From the NCBI GenBank assembly GCA_022495005.1, contig JAGYXB010000693.1, forward strand, positions 124,001-188,000: 64,000 nucleotides of DNA, written 5' to 3'. The translations under genes and the position numbers were made by a program. This stretch comes from Rhyacophila brunnea. Taxonomy: Eukaryota > Arthropoda > Insecta > Trichoptera > Rhyacophilidae. Shown piece after piece: positions 56,921-64,000 of the stretch. The notes under the pieces were generated by a model, which was not told the origin of the DNA, ran no database searches, and saw only the letters and a program-made list of their open reading frames with translations. How positions within the stretch are numbered: position 1 is the first letter of the stretch; each line of letters opens with the position of its first letter.

Positions 56921-58105
56921 TGATTACAAATATAAATGCCTAATCATATTTTAGTTAGATAACTCTCCAATAAAATTGTGTTTGATTTTTTGTTATATTA
57001 TATCTTTATTTAATGAGCACATACAATAATACTCTTTAAACTTCTAACACGTATAATATAATAATTGAATAATTTGGCAGTCAACACTATTCAGCACCGC
57101 AGGAGAAAAAAATATGATTTTTACGAAATATACTGTAATTTTTTCTCCCTTTTAATCAAAAACATACATATTTGAAGGGATAAACCTGGAGATTGAAAAA
57201 AATGTAAGGTTTAAATCTCATTAATTTTGATCTAAGTACCTCTTTTTTAGGATTTTTTTTTCTAATTTAATTTAAATGAGCAAAAACGTGGCGGTGACTA
57301 AAATCAACGAAGTTTAAAGAAGCTTTCGTGGAGACGTTGGTCCATCTCGACTAATGATGATGATACATATTATTTGTTACAAACTTAAGAGTCTAATATG
57401 ACATATTGACTAAATGTTTCCAGAGTCTTATTTTTAAAATATTGAAAAGTTTTCCGAAGCAACACTCACATTCACCCCATTATAGCTTGACATTAATAAA
57501 CTTCCTGTTGTCGAAAACCAGACAGTTTCAATAAGGGTGTTAAAAATAGGTCAGTGTGAAAACTTTCCGCAGGCCTTCGCTGCTGTGAAAAAAGTAAACT
57601 TTGCCAGATATATTGTTGAAACTTTCCCCGGAAAAACTAGAAAAAGCCCCGCATGCCACTATTATTATATAATAATTTGTCAACACCAAAATAAAGAACA
57701 ACAATATTTTGTTGTGCACAGTTTGTTCGAGGAGCTTTTTCGTGAAGAACACTTGTAAACTTTATAAGCTTCTTTTGATATTTGATGTGGCTAACGGACA
57801 AGTTTGGTAATACAAGAAAGTGTTACGTAACATAACATCGATGGACTAGTGCACAGATATAGTATAAATTAAGTTTTTACTGAAATTTAGTTATATTATA
57901 GACACATATATTGTGTCTGTGTAACATACCTTTATATTGTATTTTACTAAATATCAAAAAAATATCCTTTTCCATACGTACACTTTACCCTAGCAAGAGT
58001 GGCTATGGTTTTTTTTTATTTTACCGAGGCTTTGACTGCGACTTGCTATCATATTGCCTCTTCTCTTCTAGAAAGGGATCCGCAGCTCAGATGCTAACTC
58101 CTATT
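56921..58105. other. Anonymous sequence
   Basis: Frames at 57537-57758 on both strands overlap and have no domain. TAATGATGATGATAC near 57350 could be another LINE tail remnant. Confidence 0.35.
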
Positions 58106-58380
58106 CTGTTAAAGAACTTTCCAATTACATTATTTCTTTTACTTCATACTTCTGGCATTCCATTGAACAATCCCAATTTGATTTTTATTATCCATTTTTT
58201 GCAGAGCCTCCCCCAGAATCTCTCCTAAATATCGTTCTGTATATACCCAATCCATTGCTTTATTTATTAGTTGCTTTAGGATCTGCTGCCAGTGTCCACC
58301 TTTTAGCAAGACTTTCCTTACCTGCCCAGTCGTATGAACATCAGTTCTGTCTTCCCCTTAGTCTTTTTCCTATTTTTTGC
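58106..58380 (-). pseudogene. LINE ORF2 N-terminus (start of endonuclease domain)
   Basis: Minus-strand reading MDNKNQIGIVQWNARSMK (about 58193-58140), then a stop and degraded sequence. Known: '(I/L)(I/V)QWN(A/C)RS(I/L)' after a short lead is the first strand of the apurinic-type endonuclease of Jockey/CR1-like LINEs, with the metal-binding Asn. The part upstream on the minus strand may be the end of the preceding frame. The two plus-strand frames across it (57911-58228, 58255-58629) are antisense artefacts. Confidence 0.65.
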
Positions 58381-58395
58381 AGGCTTTACGCTAGT

Positions 58396-59020
58396 CATCA
58401 TCATCAGGGGCACGAAAACTCGGTGTGGGTCCTGGCCTCCTCCAACAGCTCCCTCTACCTGTCCGTATCCAGTGTGGCCGCTTTCCAATTCGGCAACCCC
58501 AAAATACGGCAGTCACTGGCAGCTCCATCCAACCAGCGAATCTTTGACCTGCCTCTTCTTCTACGCTCTATTGGATTCCTGGACATCACTCTCTTTGCCG
58601 GTTCATTGTCATTCATACGGTGCACATGACCTAGCCATCGCAGTCTCCCAATCTTAATTGATTGAACTGCGCTGCAATCTTTGTGCAGTCCGTAGAGATC
58701 AGCATTATATCTTCTCCTCCAATAATTGGTGCCGTCCCTGACCGGTCCATATACTCGGTGGAAAATTTTTCTTTCAAAGATGTTCAGGGCTCGTTCATTT
58801 CGCAGAGTTAATGTCCAGGTTTCCTATGCGTAGGTGAGCACTGGCTTTACAAGTGTCTTGTAAAGAGTGCTTTTAGTTCGGGGAGGTAGTATGCGGGACT
58901 TAAAATGTCTTAACAGGCCAAAGTAGCATTTATTCGCAGACATGATTCTCTTGTTGATTTCGTCTGCAATATCATTATGTCGAGTAACAAGAGATCCAAG
59001 GTAAGTATATGAAAACTTGT
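58396..59020 (-). mobile_element. LINE family L5: 5'-truncated insertion with perfect 15-bp target duplication
   Basis: AGGCTTTACGCTAGT lies at 58381-58395 and again at 59021-59035. On the minus strand the body reads YLGSLVTRHNDIADEINKRI, MSANKCYFGLL, LKPVLTYA(stop)ETW-like sequence, FERKIFHRVYGPVRDG, then RLRWLGHVHRM and a tail of GATGATGATG. Known: this is the post-reverse-transcriptase region of an insect LINE ORF2. Only a few lesions are seen, so it is among the younger insertions. The proximal poly-(GAT) end sits next to the left duplication, as expected for target-primed insertion. Confidence 0.92.
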
Positions 59021-59232
59021 AGGCTTTACGCTAGTGGCTAAAGTTATAATTCAAAAGTTTTGTGAGTGATTTATAAATGCTGCTTAAAAAAATAGAGCCA
59101 AACATCCATAAATCGGTACCAGGATATCAGGTTTATTCCCATTACGTTTATTTTTAATATAATTCGTAATTTTTGTTGCAATTATCTGCATTGCATTTTC
59201 GTTCACTTCCTTTCATTTGTAGTTGAAATAAA

Positions 59233-59697
59233 TAATTACAAGACAAAAAGAACTTTTTATATACAAAGTTTTTAAATTTTCTGTTTTAATATTATACTCA
59301 AACTTGTACTTGATATGAAGTAAATAAAAAACAAACAAATATAGAATACCGAAATGTCATTTTGACATTTCATTTTGATTTCCATAGTAAAGCACGTATA
59401 TATTAATAATTTAGTTGCTAGGACCACCTTTTTAGCAACCAATAATAGTCTTTTACTTTTTACGGATTTTTCTGAAAAAACTTTCCATACAAAACAGAAT
59501 TAACTGAAAATGAATTCAATTCTGCTTAAAGATGACTAAAAGTAATAAAAAATGCATAGGCATCGTGTTTTGATATATTATAAAAGTTTCAAATGTCTAG
59601 CTAGTCAGGAAGTTAGTTAAAAATTGATTGCAAGATTTGTACTGGACAAACAACCATCAGACAAACAAGAATACGAGCAAATAAAAAGTTGTAAAAT
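59233..59697 (+). repeat. R1 dispersed repeat, copy H
   Basis: Runs from TAATTACAAGACAAAAAGAA to AAAAAGTTGTAAAA. It has the CTCAAACTTGTACTTGATAT block in place of the long-subtype block, so it is the subtype of copies B (right part) and I. Confidence 0.75.
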
Positions 59698-60125
59698 ACA
59701 TAAGTTAACGCAAATGTATCAATAAATTTTCTGGTTATTCGCAAAAGGGTATATTTTTGGGTGACGTTGAGATTTTTTTTCTGAAAAGGTAGCAGTGAGC
59801 CAAATAAGTTTGGGAATCTCTGTTCAATAAGGCTTATATCAATGGCCGGTACTCGATTGACAGGATCAGTATTTGCTTCTAACGTTAAAGATACACCATA
59901 ATAATTTTGTTTGTTTCCCGATTTCGACCATCTCTCACGCCAACGAAACTACATTATTTAATCACAATGTACTGAAATAAAATTTAAAAAAACACCCCCA
60001 AAAAAAGATATTTTTTTAATTATACAGCGCGGTAATTGTGGACATCAGAATTTGAAGATTCATCATTGCTGCCCATATCTATAATTTACCTCCAATAAAT
60101 TTAATAGGCAATATTCAATACCTAC
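59698..60125. other. Anonymous sequence
   Basis: Nothing recognised; AATTTTGTTTGTTTCCCG and a poly-A tract near 60000. Confidence 0.3.
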
Positions 60126-60700
60126 TAGGGATTGCAATACCGAATGAAAATGTCAATACCGGTTTTTCGGTATTTCTTATTGAATACCGGTATTACTACC
60201 GGTATTTCTTAAACAATAAAAAAACAAAAGTGTGTGCTTATCAATAAATATAGCTATTGAAATCTTTTTAAGATATTATTTTATAACAAAAACATACATT
60301 TCTACATTTATTATGTTGGCATTTAAATATATGTATTGATCATAATTGTAGAACTAGTGATTTTTCACAAATAATTTGAATATATTGATAATTTTAACTA
60401 AAGCTCTCAAAAGTTTATAATAAGTGCGGCTCCAGGAAAAGCTTCTTAAATTCAACGATTATGATAATTCATCGCGACAATTACTTAATGAAATTTGTTT
60501 TATTATTTTTTCACCGCTGTTGGATTTACTCAATATATTTGCATTTTAGCAGCACAAAACTTATAATTAATTTTCAAAAACGTCAACGATTGTGCTTTCT
60601 TGATACCGAAAATTCCGGTATTTTTGATTTTTAAAATCGGTATTTTGGTATTGATAAATACTGGAATACCGATTTTTAAATACCGGCATTGCAATCCCTA
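60126..60700. mobile_element. hAT-like element rich in ACCGG-type internal repeats
   Basis: Left end TAGGGATTGCAATACCG, right end (inverted) TAGGGATTGCAATGCCGG. Flanks ATACCTAC and ATACTTAT match 6 of 8, differing by transitions. Both subterminal regions carry many copies of AATACCGGT/ATACCGGTA-like words (about 60160-60205 and 60604-60690), as expected for subterminal transposase-binding repeats. No transposase frame. Confidence 0.75.
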
Positions 60701-61128
60701 ATACTTATTGATATTTTGAGTGAGAAATTTAAGCACTTTTATAAGTGTATCTAATAGTTTACTATCCAATTATCGAGAATATTCAACGGTTCACGCCATA
60801 TGACGACCGCAAGATGGACTATTAACCAAACGAGGACAATCTTTGAAACCCTTGTTATTAGATAATCCCTTTCGTGTGTAATTTCTTGTATAAAACATAG
60901 CCTAAGCTTTCACGGGAGTGAAAACAAGACATTTCGGTTTTGTGTTTTCTGATATTGAACCCTTATGGATAAGAGTTAATGACAAAAGTATTGAACTATT
61001 ACCAGGGATGTCAACCACATCGATCGCATTATTGGAATTAAGCCGTGAGAATTAAAAAAGTGTGTACATTCAGTTGTTATGTAAGTTGATTGCATAAATT
61101 TTTTTAAAGGAAGAATTTACTGTTCGCG
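60701..61128. other. Anonymous sequence
   Basis: Nothing recognised. Confidence 0.3.
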
Positions 61129-62002
61129 GAGTGTTTCAAAGGGGGCGCAGAAATTTTAACACAATTAAAGTAGCCACAAGTTTGCGGTTTGCAAACGCAT
61201 AGTTTATGAAACGGCCGCTAGTTATAAACTACACAAAAAACAGTCCTATAAAAGGTTGTTTGCAAACCTGTCTAAAAATATGGAGACTAATTTTATAATA
61301 CCTCACTTCTATACCATTGTGAAGCGCGCTGGCTATCTCGTGAAAACATGAAATAAAAGTGTCAAATCATAATGTTGAAATTTGAGGCAAATTTGTTTAG
61401 GAACGATAATTTTGTTGTTAAACTTAATCTATTTGGTTGAAATTTAAAAACAACTATGTGAATAAATCAATGCAAGGGCCACTAATGCATTCACTGATTT
61501 AAAAAGACAAATGAAAGGCATTCGTAAAAAATGGAGCTTTGGAAATCAAAATTACAAAAAAAAATAAGTCCGCCATGTCTTCACTTTAAATGATTTCTAC
61601 GCCAGATATTATATTGAAGTAAACAAAAATCAATTTTCTGAGTTCTTGGTTAATTTACTAATGCATTTTTCATATTATTTTATTAATAGTAAGGATGTGG
61701 AGCCCATGATAGAATCCATTAATTTTTGTCAATGAACGATGATGAATTTGGTTGACTACTATTAAAATTGATTGTGCTAATAAACAAGCTCATTCGTCGC
61801 ACGAAAATTAAATAAATTAAAAAATGAATTTAATATATGTAAGTAGTAAAAACTTGGATACTTTTATATTTTTATTCATTTTTGTACATTGTTGACTATT
61901 TAAAAAAAGTGTCTGTATTATTTAATGAAATAAAGGAGGGAGGCGCCAAGATTAGATTTTTTTAAAAGGGAGGCGTAGTATCATAAAGTTTGGAAACCAC
62001 TG
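61129..62002. mobile_element. hAT-like element H3, longest copy
   Basis: Left end GAGTGTTTCAAAGGGGGCGC, right end (inverted) CAGTGGTTTCCAAACTTTAT. The first 200 bp match 20442-20626. No clear 8-bp duplication remains. Subterminal GGGAGGCG occurs at the right twice. The interior of about 600 bp may hold decayed transposase, but I could not read a motif. Confidence 0.65.
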
Positions 62003-62377
62003 CCCTAATCAGTTAAAGTTAGTAAGTAAGAAATTTGTTTTCATGAGGAACCCCGCGTGACTTCGTCATATTGCATTACTCACAGCTAACCGCCGGAGTG
62101 AAACAAATTGAATATATTGTGAATCTCCTCGCGTTAAACTGAGGCGTAGTTTTATCCTACAGACGCGCAATAGACTCGTTGCACTGTATATAGAAGAATA
62201 GTTTGACGATGAGTGCAATGTGTGCCCATAAGAACACTATAAGATACGGTTGTGATTGTAAGTATAAAGTCGTAACGTTTCTTAAGCTGTTTCGAGGATT
62301 AGCGAGGGCTGTGCGGCTGGTCAAAAGCACTCCCTAGAGTTGTAGACATTGTAGCGATGCATTTTTTTTTTAAATAT
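62003..62377. other. Anonymous sequence
   Basis: Nothing recognised. Confidence 0.3.
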
Positions 62378-62797
62378 TATTTTTCAACGTTTTTATTAGC
62401 TCGTATTCTTGTTTGTCCGGTGGTTGCTTAACCGGTACAAATCTTGCAATCAATTTTTAACTAACTTCCCTACTAGTTAGACATTTGAAACGTTTAGAAT
62501 ATATCAGATCACGATGCCAATCCATTCTTTCGAGTTAATTCTGTTTTGTATGAAAAGTTATTTCGGAAGAAATCCGTAATCCAATCCACTATTATTGGTT
62601 GCTAAGTGGATGATCCTAGCAACTAAATTATTAATATATACGTGCATTACTACGGACATCTAAATGACATTTCAGTATTATATATATTTGTTTGTTTTTT
62701 ATTTACTTCATATCAAGTACAAGTTTGAGCATATTGAGCATAATAATTCAACAGAAAATTTGAAAACGTTGTATATAAAAAGTTCTATTTATCTTTG
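62378..62797 (-). repeat. R1 dispersed repeat, copy I (inverted)
   Basis: Starts TTTTCAACGTTTTTATTAGC and ends GTATATAAAAAGTTCTATTT. It contains AAGTACAAGTTTGAGCATAT, marking the second subtype. A short internal deletion joins CCATTCTTTC directly to GAGTTAATTCTG. Confidence 0.75.
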
Positions 62798-63311
62798 AAC
62801 TATTCTTATTTTTTATTTTATTTCTTTTGCTATGAAATTATTTTTTGCATTGTTTTTTTTTTACTAAGTTGATTTACCTGTACTTTTTATTCTAAATGTA
62901 ATGTTGTGAACTTCTTGTATTAATAATTTGTTATGACATGCTCAATGTGTCCTTTTTTAAAATAAATTAATAAATAAATACATATTACAATATTATTATA
63001 TAGCTTTTAAGTCACTATCAATGTAGCGTCGAATATGTATGTTATTGCATGATATTATGTATTATCCTTACGTCAATCCAGTATCCAAAGTAATATTAAT
63101 ATATTGAATTTATTTTACTTTTGTATTACAAATATAACAGAGTACCCACTACACAGTTGACAGTGCTTGAGATTTGTGTAATTATCTCTGTTAAGATAGG
63201 TAAATATTTTACAAGCTAGAAATCATTAAAGCCAATTATTCGATTTTTGCGACAATGTAAAATCATATTATTATAAATAATATTTTTTAAATATAATGGT
63301 ATACATAATAT
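62798..63311. other. Anonymous AT-rich sequence
   Basis: AAATTAATAAATAAATA near 62965 resembles a retroelement tail; no body identified. Confidence 0.35.
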
Positions 63312-63716
63312 CAGTGGCGAGGGGTGGAGGTAGGCTATTAATATTCGATATAAATAGTACATAACTTCGTTGAACTAAGAATACATATTATTATTACAGA
63401 TGGTTGGTTAGTTTTTTTAAACTCCTGCCTATACAAACAATACTCTATAAAAATAATCTTATATCTATTTAATATCTAAAATGATGTATGCTTTAATATC
63501 ATAATTGTACATATTTTATAGATAAATGAATATTTTTTGACTATTATCTACTATGGCTTGGATAATGCAGCCTTTGATTGAATTTTAAAAACTAACAAAC
63601 ACTATCTACACGTCATTGTAGTTCTAGTTGAATGAAATCAAATACGTTAGAATGCCGCAGTTTAGTATGCACCATTTATGCGGACTTTAACAGCCTAGCT
63701 CCACCCTTTACTTCTG
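63312..63716. mobile_element. hAT-like element H2, copy 2
   Basis: Left end CAGTGGCGAGGGG, decayed right end (inverted) CAGAAGTAAAGGGTGGAGC. Flanks CATAATAT and CATAATAA match 7 of 8. The interior matches 22948-23537 but is about 185 bp shorter, lacking the left internal part. Confidence 0.78.
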
Positions 63717-63777
63717 CATAATAATATATTAGGTATACATATTCTTTTTAACACTACAACAGGCCGTCGAGTCCAAT

Positions 63778-63950
63778 GATGGTAGTGCAGTGACATGGTA
63801 GTGTAATCAGTAAAATTGATGAAACAATGACAACCACAAAGGCTTTGAGAAAATTACATACTATAATATATTGTGAGCTCACCGGGTCGAACCCGTAGCC
63901 CTCAGATGAAGGGCTAGCGCCCTACGTAATGGACTACGAAGGCCGCTTAT
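63778..63950 (-). mobile_element. SINE family S2, copy 2
   Basis: tRNA-like head on the minus strand at about 63945-63879, with GTAGTCCATTACGTAGGG (A-box region) and ACGGGTTCGACCCGGT (B box in a perfect T-arm palindrome). The tail shares CAACCACAAAGGCTTT with the copy at 12590-12756. Confidence 0.7.
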
Positions 63951-64000
63951 CATCACCAATTCATCATCATTATAACAATCCAATGTAGATCTTGGTAAAG

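Noticed and set aside
57911..58228. 105-codon plus frame
   Set aside because: Its right part is antisense to the QWNARS endonuclease start; no domain on the plus strand.
58255..58657. Two overlapping plus frames of 107-124 codons
   Set aside because: Antisense to the LINE ORF2 remnants on the minus strand; they cross the target duplication.

Overview
This window is AT-rich, gene-poor nuclear DNA from an arthropod, most probably an insect. The content points there: a 5'-truncated Penelope-like element, several 5'-truncated LINEs whose 3' ends run into GAT/TGATGA-type tails, tRNA-derived SINEs, Helitrons with A|TC...CTRR|T ends, hAT-type non-autonomous elements with 8-bp target duplications, and short internal TTAGG arrays inside a transposon family. 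The frequent TAGGTACCTA/GTACCTAC words and the LINE tails lean towards Lepidoptera, but the sequence alone does not prove the order. I found no intact host gene, rRNA, functional tRNA, CRISPR array or operon-like structure. Almost every open frame is either a transposon relic or a chance frame.

Layout. 1-2.5 kb: Penelope-like relic inside a 40-bp inverted repeat, a cluster of short CACGTATCT motifs, a LINE zinc-finger tail (minus) and a MITE-like repeat (R2). 2.5-7 kb: inverted-repeat elements, including one with an internal TTAGG array, and dispersed repeat R3. 7-15.8 kb: R1 repeat, one member of an unexplained coding-like pair (about 8.2-8.7 kb), R2 again, LINE tail, a hAT-like element with a perfect 8-bp duplication inside a SINE, a 1.1-kb fold-back element carrying another SINE, and two inverted LINE relics. 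17.5-24.7 kb: a head-to-head LINE rearrangement with a reverse transcriptase whose FADD motif reads FADN, R3 fragments, hAT-like elements, and the second member of the coding-like pair. 24.7-36.4 kb: more R1 copies, a 132-bp tandem duplication, LTR-like sequence, LINE fragments and the second TTAGG element. 36.7-48.5 kb: nested MITEs, a LINE insertion with target duplication, a Jockey-like LINE, SINEs and an inverted SINE pair. 48.7-55.5 kb: three Helitrons in an array, two carrying recognisable Rep and Pif1-helicase remains. 55.5-64 kb: a LINE with a perfect 15-bp target duplication, R1 copies and three hAT-like elements.

The elements do not form a pathway. They record layered insertion: SINE then hAT; fold-back element then SINE; fold-back element then MITE; Helitron then Helitron; R2-associated repeat then LINE. 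The observation least explained by known families is a pair of related, coding-like blocks about 16 kb apart in opposite orientation. They share a near-identical leader and a degraded open frame that I cannot assign to any family.
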